DNA of 64,000 nt from Marisa cornuarietis (GCA_004794655.1 SMMW01000584.1:4100001-4164000); one strand, 5' to 3'. Counted from the first letter of the stretch, positions 24,275 to 36,060 are shown. Numbers and translations: made by a program. Notes: generated by a model from the sequence alone, not told the origin.

Positions 24275-25015
24275 ACCTCAGTCAGTCAGTCGTCCTTTGA
24301 CCGGCACCTGTTGGGGGGAGCACATAGACGCGGCAGCTGACAGGGCCAGCCACTCCTGCCGATTTTGGGCGAGGGTGAGCAGGTCCTGTACAGGACGACC
24401 AGTCCAATCTTTGACGTTCGTAAACCAGTTCTTCCACTTCCCACTACGGCGTCGACTACCCTCAAAGGTGCCTTGAAGGGTAGTCTTCGACAGGGTGTTG
24501 TGCCGGGTCACATGGCCAAAGACCAGCTTACGTCGTTTGATTGTTTAAAGTAGAGGTTCCTGGTGTCGTACGAGTGTGGGAATCTTGTCTCTGAAAAAGT
24601 CGTTGGTTTTATGTTCTTTGTATAAAATCCAGAGCAACCTCCCCAGGCTTTTGTTCTCGAATGCCTGGATTCTCTTTTTCGTTTCGGCGAGCAGAGTCCA
24701 CGTGTCGCATCCGTAGAGCAGGATCGGCACTGCCAGGGATTTGTACAGCTTGTACTTGGTAGTGAACCTTATCTTATAGCTATGCCAGATCCTATCTAGT
24801 CTAGCCATTGCCGCTGTTGCTGTCGCGGTCCAGATGGGGATATCAGGCGTGGAGCTGCCGTCCTTGGAGAGGGTGACTCCCAAGTATTTGAAGGTGCTTA
24901 TCTCTTCGAGCTGTTCCCCGTTCATAAAGATCTCTGCTTTGCCGTTGCCATTGATAATAGCTTTGCTCTTTTCAGTGCTGGCCTCATTCCCATAACCTAA
25001 AACCGTGTACATCTA
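24275..25015 (-). mobile_element. RTE-like LINE 3' fragment, frameshifted
   Basis: Two minus-strand frames: 25012-24545 reads EIFMNGEQLEEISTFKYLG, LSKDGSSTPDI, LYKSLAVPILLYGCDTW and RIQAFENKSLGRLLWI. After a frame change, 24511-24278 reads TRHNTLSKTTLQGTFEG, GKWKNWFTNVKDW and LAQNRQEWLALSAAAS. These are C-terminal blocks of a second RTE-like family, distinct from the 6.9-8.8 kb copy. Related fragments lie at about 32000-32085 and 49770-49860. 5'-truncated and non-functional. Confidence 0.75.
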
Positions 25016-25559
25016 GGAAAGTCATCAGAAGTTGCAGTTGCAGAATTTCAGGTCCAGAAATAGTTGTGAAGAATCAGTGATATCTGGAATGTGTTTGTTT
25101 TTGTTTGAATTTCCCTGTTTTGATAGCAACCCAAGAGATTCTGGATGAGATATGCTGAGGTTTGTTAAAGAAAGTTTGTAAAATCAGGGAAATAGTATTA
25201 AGCCCAGTCTAGAGGGACAGCCACATTGTGAAATACATGTACTCACAAATGGCCTTTACTTCACATTTTGTGCAGAGGTGATTGGTGGATTTTATTTTTG
25301 TTCGTGCTCTGATTTTATGTACATTATTATGTCTTTAAGACTAGATTTATATCTGTATAGTTACAAGTAAGATCTTCATAATTTTGATCAAAGTGGGTTT
25401 GCTTGTAGAGATCACTTTACCACTTTTACCAATTAACAGAAATGTTAATTTGGTGCATCAGAAATGTGAAGATTAAGCTTGCTGTTCACCGACTATAATA
25501 CAAACGGTTGAGAAATTGTCGTAGAGTGTGTTTGTATATATATATGAGAGAGAGAGAGA

Positions 25560-25745
25560 AAAGAGGAGAATTGGTGATTTACGCCGAGCCAGCAGCTAAG
25601 GCTATATCACAGCAAGGCAGCCACCCTGTAAACAGATGCCAAATGCAGAGAAAGAACAGAGTGCCCGAGACGAGAGCTGACCCAGGACAGCCAACCCTCA
25701 CTATATTGATGACATGAGCTAACCGTTGTGCCACCAGACCGCCCT
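25560..25745 (-). mobile_element. tRNA-derived SINE
   Basis: The reverse complement begins AGGGCGGTCTGGTGGCACAA then CGGTTAGCTC (A-box-like), and includes GGGTCAGCTCTCGTC in the B-box area. The same family is at 17630-17830. It is flanked on both sides by GA repeats. Confidence 0.6.
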
Positions 25746-25969
25746 ATATGAGAGAGAGAGAGAGAGACAAAGACAGAGATGCGTAGTGAGATATGTACAT
25801 AGGTCAATCTCTACCAAAACACACACCCATTAAGCTTCTTCTCATTATTATTATTATTATTATTTTAGCTTTGTATAAAAGGTTTGGGTTGAAATAATTA
25901 GTTTTATGTATACAATACACAATGCAATGGTGCAGTAAATTTAGATATAAAATAAGAGTTATTATGCAT

Positions 25970-27405
25970 GATGATGATGATGATGATGTCCATTTGTAAT
26001 GCGCAGGTATCCATTCGGAAGAATGCTCATTGCGCAGCAAAAAAAAAAAAAAATAAAAAAAATAAATAAATAAACACCAGGAAAGTAAAAAATAAAGACA
26101 CAAGTGTTGCTTGGTTGTTTAAGTTTAAGTCCGTCTTAAGTAAACAGATGGGTCTTCAGTCTTTTTCGAAACGTGGTTGGTGAGGTGATGGTGGACAATG
26201 ACGATGGCAGAGCATTCCACAGTTTAGGTGCCGCGTTTTTGAAGGCCCTGGCTCCAGTGCGCTTCTTGTTTGTGTCTTCCACTGCAGGGAGACAGAAGCG
26301 TGACTGGGAGCCAGAGCGCAGACCACGTGACGGCCGGTAAGGAGGAACTACCTCTTGTAAATATTCAGGAGCAGTTTTAAACATGCAGGACTGTGCAATC
26401 GAAAGCACTTTGTGATCAATGCGCTTTTTTACTGGGAGCCAGTGAAGGCTCTGTAGGATAGGCGTGATGTGCTCAGTGGACGACTTTGCACGGGTGACAA
26501 TCCTGGCGGCTGTGTTTTGAACTCTTTTGAGTCGATCCAACTGCGTAGCAGGTATACCCCACAATGCACTATTACAGTAGTCTAATCTTGATATGATGGT
26601 AGCCACAGCAAGTGAGTTGGCAGCAGCTTGAGTCAGCATGGGCCGTAGTCTACCTAAAGTCCTCAAAAAGTAGTAGGATTTTGCCACAACAGAACTAACA
26701 TGATTACACATGGAGAGCTCTGCATCAATAAACAGCCCGAGGTCCCGTACACAGTCAGCAAAGGCTATGGAGGCGTCACCGACCTGCACGGCACTAATGC
26801 CGATCTGCTCCCTTCTGGCCCTGGGGCCGCACAGTAACGCTTCTGTCTTGTCGTCGTTTAGTTTAAGACGATTTCTGGTCATCCATGCCTTCACCGCGAC
26901 ACAGCAAGATTCAAGTCGTTGAAGCGCATTCCTAGCCACTGCTGGGTCGGGGGGAAAACTGTTCAGAATCTGTGTATCGTCCGCAAAGAACTGTCGTCCC
27001 ATCTGAAAGCGTTCAATTACCTGTCCAAGCTGTGAAGTATATACAGAAAATAATAGTGGACCCAGAACGGATCCCTGTGGTACGCCACACACCAGAGGAA
27101 CTGCCTCAGAGCTTGCAGAGCCGACAATCACTCTCTGAGATCTCTCGGCAAGATAGGAGTCAATCCACTGCAGCGCAGCGCCCTGGATACCAGCCTCTGA
27201 TGACAGTCTCTGGAGCAGCAGGCGGTGGTTGATGGTGTCAAATGCACTACTCAGATCGAGTAATACTAAGAGCACTAAGTTGCCAGAGTTGACACTACAA
27301 AGAATGTCATTGGTCACACGAAGAAGAGCAGTTTCTGTGCTGAAGCCAGGGCGATATGCTGACTGAAATTTATCTAGGCAGCCATGAGTAATAAAATATG
27401 CATGA
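25970..27405 (-). mobile_element. CR1/L2-like LINE, 5'-truncated, RT ORF open over about 420 codons
   Basis: The ORF (stop at 26136) contains FQSAYRPGFSTETALL, LLVLLDLSSAFDTINH, VCGVPQGSVLGPLLFSVY, FFADDTQI (catalytic FADD), RLDYCNSALWGIP, RVQNTAARIV, ITPILQSLHWLPVKKRIDH and FKNAAPKLWNALP. These are reverse transcriptase blocks and the C-terminal tail of CR1/L2-type elements. The frame remains open upstream to about 27405, where homology stops, so the N-terminus and endonuclease are lost. The 3' end carries GCGCAATGAGCATTCTTC (as reverse complement) and a GAT-repeat tail near 25970; a bare copy of this tail lies at 56515-56585. It shows no internal stop, so it is a recent insertion. Confidence 0.88.
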
Positions 27406-29300
27406 TGTCAGGAATATTTTGAGAGATGATGTCAGTAGCAATATTCGGTACAGCGTCAATAATATTTTAAGACATTATGTGTAAGTTTCACTTAACGTTT
27501 CGGCTGCTTTGTGAATGTAATCTGACCTTACCTCCTTCCCCAGGGACTTGTCAAGCCCAAAATCTAATCCTCAAAAGTGACTGATTCTAAAGATTCTCTT
27601 AAAATATCGACATAAAACATCAATAAAATAACAATCTATTATCTACAAAATGCTGAACTGTGCTTATCCAACTTGATTACCAGGAGAAATCGTCTGAAAA
27701 GCAAGACACAGTTTACGCGTGTTAAGAGTAAAATAGCGCGCTAAAGTCATTTTCCCGCCCTTACGTAACAATGGCATTGCTGTAATTTACATATCATCAT
27801 TCGTGAAGTACCTGTCTTCCTCCACTGCTCTATCGTTCCCGCATACGTCTTTTGAAATTGCTTGTCTTCCTTTTGTCTCCCCATATCCGATGAATGTTTG
27901 TTGTGCATCTACACAGACCTCCCCCTTCCTCCCAGCATGGAGAACAAATTTAGCCTTTCCATTCTTATCGGAGTTTTATATCTACAACTACAGAAAGGCA
28001 TTAATGATATCAAACATCCCAACCCTGTAAAAAATGGTAGAGATGCTACACACCTTTCGCTTCGTCCGGTCCACTTCGCAGCTAGCTCACAAGAAAAACC
28101 ACATCTTGGACTGGGTCGTACATAGACCTGACGATCATATAGTCCGTCAATGTTTCTCAAAATCTCGTGTCTGATTGCATACTCATGGAACTTGCTCGAC
28201 TGTGCACTCCATTGGTGCTAGCTTTTAGACTCACTCTCGGCACAATATTGACAAACGTTCAAATCACAATTGCTGTTTATCAACGGGACGCTGCTGTTTG
28301 TAAAAATTTTCTATCATGGTGCCCCAGTCTCTCGACGTCTGATGCATGCTAAACGCAAGATAAACGAGTACAAATGAAAAAAATGAAAACGAAAAACTTC
28401 TGTTATTTGGAAGAAATGTATTTAAAACTGCCATTGCAGCGGCTTCGTTAAGCATTGACCGACAAAAACCCGTTAAAAACCTCTTTGTTGTACATAAGCA
28501 GTTCTACCAGCGATTACAAAGGTTGTCGAGTGTTTGTTAAACAGACAAAGTTTAAAACGAGAAAGCTAATGGTGGGCAAAGTGTGCAAAGCTTTAATATG
28601 TCCTTATTAAACTATTATAATGTGTTTTTCAAAATCGAACCTGCTGGACAGATTTGTAGTTGCATAGCACGGCTATAAATTCTTGAGCAATGCGGAGTGC
28701 AAGGTATATTTATGCAATTATGGATTTATGTTAGAAAGCAACATTGCCCTGCCTCTCGTCCAGATTGCAGTAGAGCCAGCAAAGTGGTTGTTACAGCTTG
28801 TGAAACATTGCCACTGAAGCATACTGCTAGTCAACTTGGCTTTGACGTACTGAAATGCCAGTAGAGCCTGATCATACGCTGCTGACCAACGGGAAGGTGT
28901 GCATGTATTTTACAAATCTTCTGTTCTTGAACTGCGTACTGCTCTAGTGAAGAAACTGTTGCATTTAAAGGCGGAATAATTCTACTTAGAGTTACACACC
29001 CTGAAATATATTTCTGAGATGACATCACGAATGATGAACTGAGTTTAGACTAAAAGAAAACAAGTGGACGTTTTATCCATCTTCATCTTAAAATAAAGCT
29101 TCTTTTGACAGGTGAAATGTTAATGAAATATCAAGTTGCTACACCACCAACACATCAACCAGTTTATTTGTGAGAAGAAAAAAGGACACTATACTTCTGT
29201 ACACTGCACTTATCAGAAAAAGGAAGGAGCGTTTAGACGGCACTACTGGGATAGGGGTTGTGAGTAAAGCTCAAAATCTGAAAGAGCCAGAAAAAACAAA
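27406..29300. other. Intergenic, no gene recognised
   Basis: Between the CR1/L2-like LINE and the receptor gene. Small open frames (27.8-28.5 kb) lack recognisable domains or splice support. It presumably contains the promoter of the receptor gene at 29302, but no core element stands out. Confidence 0.4.
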
Positions 29301-29301
29301 T

Positions 29302-30878
29302 ATGTGTTTTACGGATATCAACGTGTATTTAACTCTTCTGCTATCTACAGTTCTTTTGGTATGGTCCACCAATGGTCAGACATTTGAAGAAGTCGAAAAA
29401 CTGCGTGAACTGATTCTAAGAAATAGCTCAGCTAACGTGAGACCAGTTGTGAACCAGTCCGACACGATGCTGGTGCATGTCATATTCTATTTCGACGGCG
29501 TCGATGATGTTGACGAGCTGAGACAAGAGCTGACGTCTCACGGCTGGATTAATTTATCCTGGGTAGACCAGATAAAAACGTGGGCCCCAGACGAACACGG
29601 GGGGTTGAAAAGTCTTCGCTTAGACACAAACGAAATATGGAAGCCAGAGATCATGGCCGCGAATTCTCTTGAAGACAGACTTGTTTTTAAGGACTTGCTT
29701 GTTTCCACCTCGTTAAGGTCAGACGGCACGGTAAGGTGGTACCCAGGCGCAGTTTTTCGCACCTTTTGTAAAATGATAATGACCAAATTTCCTTTCGACG
29801 AGCACGAATGTAACCTTACATTTATGTCAACTATTTATTTCAAACACGAGCTTCAGTTTGTACCAGCTGGGAATAATGCTGCTGTCGTTAACAGCCAGGA
29901 TAGGAACGGTGAATGGGAAGTTACGTCTTCGTCCTTTTCGCGCTACTGTGATGTGATTGGAGAAGAAGCGTTTCCCGGTTTTGAGATTAGGCTAAGGCTG
30001 AGAAGACACCCCGAGTACATTCTTATTAACGTGCTGCTGCCTGTGATGCTGCTGTCGCTGCTGAATTTCTTCGTCTGCATCCTTCCCAGTGACTGCGGTG
30101 AGAAAGTGTCGTTCGGCACCACCGTCCTTCTGGCGCAGACCATGTACATGACGCTGGTTGCGCAGAATCTACCCACGAACTCGGATAGTATACCCCTCCT
30201 GCTCGTCTATTTCTTCATTCTCCTCGTTCTCGGGTCGCTCTCTGTCGTCTCAGCTATCATCATCGTGGCACTCAAAGAGAAACGTAGAAATGATCACGGA
30301 GACAAGGTTAGTAAATGTAATTTGGTTGTTAAACGTTTTTTCCCCAGAATGGAAGGATCGATCTCGTGTACGAATAGAAAGTAAGTAAAATCTTGAGAAA
30401 AGAGAGAAAGTGTTTCAGAAAAATTTATTTATAACCGTACACAGTTGCACAAGCTGTTTTTTTAAAAAAGAAAAACATAATGCAACTTTTAATACGATTG
30501 TCATTCATTTCTTGTAAAATTTGAAGTACGTTCGCATTCCTTCCCTTTTCCTGGATTTGCGCCCATTGCCATACCCCATCTGCATCTGCACAATATTTTA
30601 GCGAAAAGAATGATAGACGTATCATTAACCCTCGGCTTTCGACTGTTTTTCAGAGAGGGCAAAGTCGTTTACCTGAAGAAGCGACCGAAGGCGGTGGCGT
30701 GTCTGGTGACGAAAGGAATTGCGTGAAATGTGTGCCGTGTGCAAAGCGGGTGACCCCGGCATGGGATCAAGGTCAAGGCTTTGGGTGCCGCCACAGGGAA
30801 CAGTTGTTGATGATACCGTTTGTTGTAGTATGGGTTGCTATCACTCTTCACTTCGGCATTAAAATTATCAGCAATTAA
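29302..30878 (+). CDS. Cys-loop (nicotinic acetylcholine receptor-like) ligand-gated channel subunit
   Basis: Two exons: 29302-30306 and 30654-30878, 409 aa. ATG 29302 starts a hydrophobic signal peptide ending near STNGQ; the frame is open further upstream but has no ATG there. The extracellular domain has WYPGAVFRTFCKMI and a Cys-loop of exactly 13 residues between cysteines (C..FPFDEHEC). TM1 follows PEYILINVLLPVML. TM2 is preceded by CGEKVSFGTT, with the Glu typical of cation-selective pores. TM3 is PLLLVYFFILLVLGSL. TM4 is in exon 2 (MIPFVVVWVAITLHF), with stop TAA at 30876. Loop C has a single Cys (SRYCDV), not the vicinal pair of alpha subunits, so this is probably a complementary, non-alpha-like subunit. 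The M3-M4 loop is short (about 60 aa). The large first exon is unusual for classical nAChR genes. The ligand is unknown. Confidence 0.85.
30307..30653 (+). other. Intron of the channel gene with alternative splice sites
   Basis: Two donors are plausible, GTTAGT at 30307 and GTAAGT at 30381, and the acceptor is a tandem AGAG, allowing exon starts at 30654 or 30656. The pairs 30306/30654 and 30380/30656 both keep TM4 in frame. The other pairings stop before TM4. Confidence 0.55.
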
Positions 30879-30954
30879 AAGAAGCGTTCTTAGATACACA
30901 TACACGTACACATGCAGAAACATCAAAACTATCATGCGCCTCCCCAAACGCGCT

Positions 30955-30973
30955 CGCGTACAGACGCGCGCGC

Positions 30974-31007
<34 letters not shown>

Positions 31008-31010
31008 CGA
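30955..31010. repeat. CA/CG dinucleotide microsatellite
   Basis: Alternating purine-pyrimidine run of CG and CA dinucleotides just downstream of the channel gene. Confidence 0.9.
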
Positions 31011-31506
31011 CACTTACTGTCTCGCTTATTTTTTTTAAAACGAAGCTTTTATGTCAGTTTAAATTCAATGTTCACTGGCATAAATTTACCGCACCTTATG
31101 CTCTGGAAGTACGATTCAACACCAGTCGCTGTTTAGCTCTACATCTGCTGCATTATGACAAGCAACAGGTACACAGCTATATATATATATATACATTTTC
31201 ATTGCTGGAAAATCATTTTATTATTATCCTTTGTTATTTTCGTGATTTTTGTGTATCTTTTAGCGTCAATTGTTTTTATCATAAGCTTCTGTAATGTTGC
31301 ATGTGAAGTGACATTTTTGCTGTTAAAGCCTTTTCGGTGTGTGTGTGGGTAGGGGGGGAGGGGGAGAGTCTTATTGAACAATGAATTAGCATTCGTATTT
31401 TCGTATTCTGTTTAATATTTACCTATATAAACATATACTTAATAAATATAGTTTGCACCTAACCAGTTCAACATAGTAAGAGGATCGCCGTCGGCTCTCT
31501 GTGCGC

Positions 31507-31510
<4 letters not shown>

Positions 31511-31567
<57 letters not shown>
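31511..31567. repeat. (GT)n microsatellite
   Basis: Uninterrupted GT run of about 57 nt followed by a purine-rich stretch to about 31760. Confidence 0.95.
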
Positions 31568-31572
<5 letters not shown>

Positions 31573-31999
31573 GACACAGAGAGGCAGGGGAGAGGACAGA
31601 CATGGACAGATGGAGGTAGAATGAGAAGCAAGAGGGAGAAAGAAAGGAAAATCGTGGGAGGGACTGAACGGGAAGCAGGGGAGGACGGGAATGAGAAAGA
31701 GGAGAGAGAGAGAGAGAAAAAAAAATGTTTTGCAGGAGGGGAAGACGAGGTGTAGAGAGAGGAACAGCAGGGAATGGTGGTGGGGGATAGAGAGGTATAA
31801 GAGCGAGCGAACTACCGACGTTAATGACGTTACAATGCGACTATCACGAAACATGAGAGGTGTGCAAACGATCGATGTCAGAGAGGCCAATAGCAAAAAT
31901 CAACCTTTTAGGGCATCACACACCTTCCGAAAAACCAATATTTGACTAGATTTCAGTCTTGCCATCGTTGCCGTTATTCTTTGTCGAATATCCGCCACA

Positions 32000-32085
32000 C
32001 AGCTGCTGTCACTCCCAGGTACTTGCAACGCGGTACCTCCTCAAGTTGCACGCCGTTCACATGGATCTCCGCTTAGAAACTACCA
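32000..32085 (-). mobile_element. Short RTE-like LINE remnant
   Basis: The minus strand reads AEIHVNGVQLEEVPRCKYLG, matching AEIFMNGEQLEEISTFKYLG of the copy at 24.9 kb. Nothing else of the element is retained here. Confidence 0.6.
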
Positions 32086-32089
32086 CAAC

Positions 32090-33090
32090 CTGGGCGCATC
32101 TCCTCCACCTCTTTCCGAAATACACGCATATAAAAATCCTCATGCACAGAAACAAGTCAAAATAATGACGTCACGTTTGTACACAGAAACGCCTAACATA
32201 GTTCCAGCTCTTCCGTTGGCTTGAGCCTTGACAACGTATCCATGTACAATCCTAATGTCTGTGTGATTGACCTTTATCTAAACATGATGAGGCGTTAATA
32301 TTTAAAAGAAAAGCAAGATATTCACTCAGACATCGAAAAATAGCACTTTGCATTTACCTTTATGAAGTCTTAAGAAAAATATTTGCCTCACTACAACTTA
32401 AAGGAACAAAGCCAACAATTAAGGGCATCACTACAGACACGTGAAACGACAATATCATCTTGTTTACATAAAAAACTCATACATGTTGATGACAATAGAT
32501 ATGAATAGATATATATTCTTTTAATTTGAAACGCTGTACATTTCTTTATTGTCTTGCATTATTGTGTATAATACAATTTGTTCTAAATGCCACAATAAAG
32601 GCGATGCATAAACTGTTTTGGACTTTATTTTTGAAAACGAGCGCAAGTAAAGCAGATAATAGATGATGCGGAGCTGCAAGTTTTTAATGCAGGTATCAAA
32701 GGCTCTAGCAATGGAGTGCAACAAACGACGTCATCTGCGGCTACAGAAAAGTTTGTATTGTGTAATGAAACACGCACGATCATTTAAATGTAAAATTACA
32801 GATAGCTTTGGTTTTAAAGGTATCGTGTCGCCAGGCATTTAAGTGGTGGTCCAGATGATGGCACGAACTGGAAACACTACTGTGGAGATCTGTTTGTGTT
32901 GTAATCCTTGATCTATGAACAGGGTAATTGCCTAGTGACAGACAAAACTTCACACATGGTGCTGTCCGCAAGAGCGACGAGGTTTTTTTTAAGGATACGT
33001 TTTGTCACTCATCACACGGGTTTAGGGCGAAAATTTCGTGCTAAAGTCTCTCTGTCCATCTTCAACAGGTCTTACACGGTATGTCGTTAA
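32090..33090. other. No gene firmly recognised; possible 3' exon of the GIMAP gene
   Basis: The donor at 33091-33096 (minus) implies at least one further GIMAP exon in this interval. An acceptor near 32964 would add a short reading that stops soon, but I cannot confirm it. Confidence 0.3.
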
Positions 33091-33096
33091 ACTTAC

Positions 33097-33521
33097 GCCC
33101 AACCATTCATCTCGGCAATTATGTCCATCAACTGATCCACTTGAACCTGCCTCTGTTCCTCATCGCAGGTGTTGTTGTTAAACAGCAGGTACCTCCCGCC
33201 CGCCTCAGACACCAACGCCTGCAGCCAGGCGTTGCTGCACAGCTTCTGCCGCAGCTCGTACGGGGTGCACTGGTCACCACACGTGAAGACCACGACCAGG
33301 CGGTCGAGCGCGGAGCGGGGGAGGAGGCGGCTTGTGGCCAGGAATTGATCGTGCTCGTCGGCGCTGTACTCCCAGTAACCCCACGCTGCGGCCACTGTCC
33401 ACAGGACTGCGTGCGGTCCGGGTGCCAGCAAGTTCAAGGAGGTAGGTACTCCTGCCTCGATGTCGGCTCGAGCTCTGTGAGATATTCCGCACACACCGTG
33501 GGTCTCCACGACCTGCAAATA

Positions 33522-33581
<60 letters not shown>

Positions 33582-35458
33582 TCACGCGATAAGCCAAACG
33601 TGCAGAACCCGACCAGGTGACATGAAAGTGTCAAGCCAGATTTGTCTAACCTTCACCAACAGTGGATCTTCTTCCCTACACCCTCACCAACACCCCACTC
33701 AGCAAACGTACAGTCCATGATGTCTAGCGAAAAAGATCTCATTGAAATCTCGACTGTTCGTGAAACATATGACGTCATCGTATGTGGGATGCTCATTGGT
33801 TCGGAAACCTTTCACAAGCCAGGTACAGTGTCGGAAAATATATTGTACACTTTGGATTCGTGAATAATTTTCAAAGCAGGTAAAAATAAACAAAACCACT
33901 AGTAAAATGATTTCGTATCCAAGAACATTCATTAATGCGTTGGTCATCAGACATATATTTCCCACAGCACATTGGTGTGTGGAATTTCGAGGGGGTCCTC
34001 TTCTTCCAATATGTGTTTGTAAAGACGGGGTAGGTTGGGGTAGGGAAGGAGAGAAGAAGGGATGAGAATGAGGAGAAAATGCGTGTAAGGTTAATATCTG
34101 AGCAGTGAGCATCTCTACCTTTAGTCTGGTCCCTTTGTAAGTCTCTACTCCAAGTTCTGACAACTGGCACGGCTTTCCAGAGCTGGCATCCGACAGAGTG
34201 AAACGTTGTGTGCCCAGAATCGTGTTCGCAGTGGCGCTCTTTCCATGGAAACAAGAACCCATGATGAGGATTCGAACTTCTCCCAAGGAGTACGTCACAT
34301 CAGTTCCTTGACAAACCCGAAAAGGTCACATAGTTTCTTTGTACACATTCTGGCTTCATACGACTTTTTAGTCGGCTGTCCAACCATACATACATATACA
34401 TTTGCACAGTGTTTACTGTTTCAGCTCATGTTTTATTTATATAGGCCAGTATTTGAGAAACCTCAAAGATAATGTGAATGAAATTAAACATCGTTGTCAA
34501 AAGTCTAAACAAGTATAACGCTATGCTCCTGCGCTTGAAAGTTCGTCACAGGATCTCTAATAATTGATTAAAAGCAGTTAGCTAGTGGTTGAAGTAATCG
34601 AAAAACTGTACAGGTATTTACACCACCCTGTTCCACAAGCTCCTCTTAATATGATATAATGTGGAAGCTTGGATTTTGCTTTTTCTTAATATGATATAAT
34701 GTGGAAGCTTGGATTTTGCTTTTATTCAAAGTGACAAAGACAGGCAGAATAAGTTCACAACAATCTGCGTCAGCCTCCCTAAATATTCACGAGGGAGGAA
34801 ACGTCACGACTGTTGTACCTATGGCTGCGCACGCGTCGAGGTTAGCATGGATGATCCGGACGCTCTCTTGGGTGGGGACGACTGCCCGCCGCATTTCGAG
34901 ACTGAGACTGGGACAGAAACAACAGAACTGACACTGCAAACAAGGTGTGACCACACATGAAATCAAAGCAGGTAGATAAATAGACATAGACAGAGAAATA
35001 TTGTTGAAATTTATAAAAGATATGTTTTCTATAAATGTTTCCCACTTTTTTCTGAACTGAGGGTGACGTACGATCTCAGCCTTTTCACTTACCCACTGGC
35101 TGTCTTTGAGGTCTAGAACATTAACCCATATACTGCATGTCCCTGTTCTATGCTGAGTACTGTGACATACCTGTATAAAGTGTAATACTTACACGTGTCT
35201 GGAATCCTGGACACCGTTCTCGGAGGCAGACACGACGGCAATCTGGTTCTGTAGTTTCACCTCATCGCGGGTTGCGGCGTAGTCAAGAGTCTGCAGCAAA
35301 TCTTCCTCGACCTTCTTCAACTTCCGTTGCAGTGGGTCAAGGACATCCCTGACAAACTGGGACTGCTTCTTGTACCATTCAGCAGTCTCTACTTTTTGCT
35401 GCTCAAGTTTCGCCACCGTCAGCGATTTCGTATGAGATGATGACTGCTGTTTTTCCAT
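33097..35458 (-). CDS. GIMAP/AIG1-type GTPase gene, partly resolved
   Basis: Supported exons, 5' to 3': a first exon from ATG 35458 to about 35200 (MEKQQSSSHTKSLTVAKLEQ..., a charged coiled-coil-like segment ending at a GTAAGT donor); 34306-34119 with VRILIMGSCFHGKSATANTI, the P-loop G1 (GxxxxGKS) plus the AIG1 signature ATANTILG; and 33512-33097 with VVETHGVCG at the G3 position, APGPHAVLW (typical GIMAP conserved box) and VVVFTCGDQ (G4-like). Exons 2 and 3 join in phase 0. A middle exon near 34790-34930 is likely but its frame is ambiguous, and the C-terminal end was not found. GIMAPs are membrane- or vesicle-associated immune GTPases, expanded in molluscs. The G3 here is ETHG rather than DTPG, so hydrolysis may be altered. 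It is not certain that the coiled-coil exon belongs to the same transcript. Confidence 0.6.
33522..33581. repeat. (GAT)n microsatellite next to a splice acceptor
   Basis: About 20 GAT units. Read on the minus strand this is an (ATC)n run ending about 10 nt before the acceptor of the GIMAP exon at 33512. It may be the tail of a CR1/L2-like element. Confidence 0.9.
34645..34724. repeat. Two-copy tandem duplication, unit about 38 bp
   Basis: CTTAATATGATATAATGTGG followed by AAGCTTGGATTTTGCTTTT occurs twice in direct succession with virtually no divergence, indicating a recent duplication. Confidence 0.9.
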
Positions 35459-35867
35459 AATTCTTGCTTAAGTGGATGGGTTTATTCAGAAATGTAAAAG
35501 AAAAAGGTCTAAATGTTACAATTTCGTGCTCATCGGAGAATGATATTATTATGCTGTGATAAAAGTTTATCAAGTGTCTTTAATTTTGTGATTTCAATAA
35601 TATGTCTATTACGTGTTAATTTTTTGGGTACTCTGAGAGATTACAAGAAGGGATAGTGGGTGGAATGAGGAAAGCCAAGAAAGATTCGTAACAAATATGA
35701 CTTTTATTCTCTGATACTACAGGTACTGTCGCTACTTCCACTGTTGCTACTGTTTAGATTACTGCCAGTACTGCTACTACAGGTACTGTCGCTATTTCCA
35801 CTGTTGTTAATGCTTAGATCACTGCCGAAACTGCTACTCCCACTTCCACCTCCTTTTTTTGTACCTA

Positions 35868-36060
35868 AGGGAAGCGGATAGTCAAGTGGTTAGAGCAAGG
35901 GGTCCGAACCCCGGAGGTGCACACAGCCAGTTCGAAACCCACGCGGCGTAGCACCCTTCTACCCGGTAACTCGGCTGTTGAATGGTTACCTGACTCTGAA
36001 AAGAGCTAGAGATAAATGCAGTGAGGTATAGGAGATGGCTACCGCCTTTAAAAAAAGCTT
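35868..36060 (+). mobile_element. tRNA-derived SINE
   Basis: Begins with a tRNA-like head: GGATAGTCAAGTGGTTAGAG contains an A-box (TAGTCAAGTGG), and CAGTTCGAAACCC resembles a B-box. A non-tRNA body follows (GGTAACTCGGCTGTTGAATG ... GATGGCTACCGCC) and an A-rich 3' end. A related tail is at about 57265-57300. Confidence 0.75.

Noticed and set aside
31468..31896. Open frames on both strands over 31.4-31.9 kb
   Set aside because: They are created by the GT array and neighbouring purine-rich sequence, with no domain or splice support.
35868..35945. Possible tRNA gene
   Set aside because: A-box and B-box-like sequences are present but no good cloverleaf can be drawn, and a SINE body follows; it is better called a SINE.
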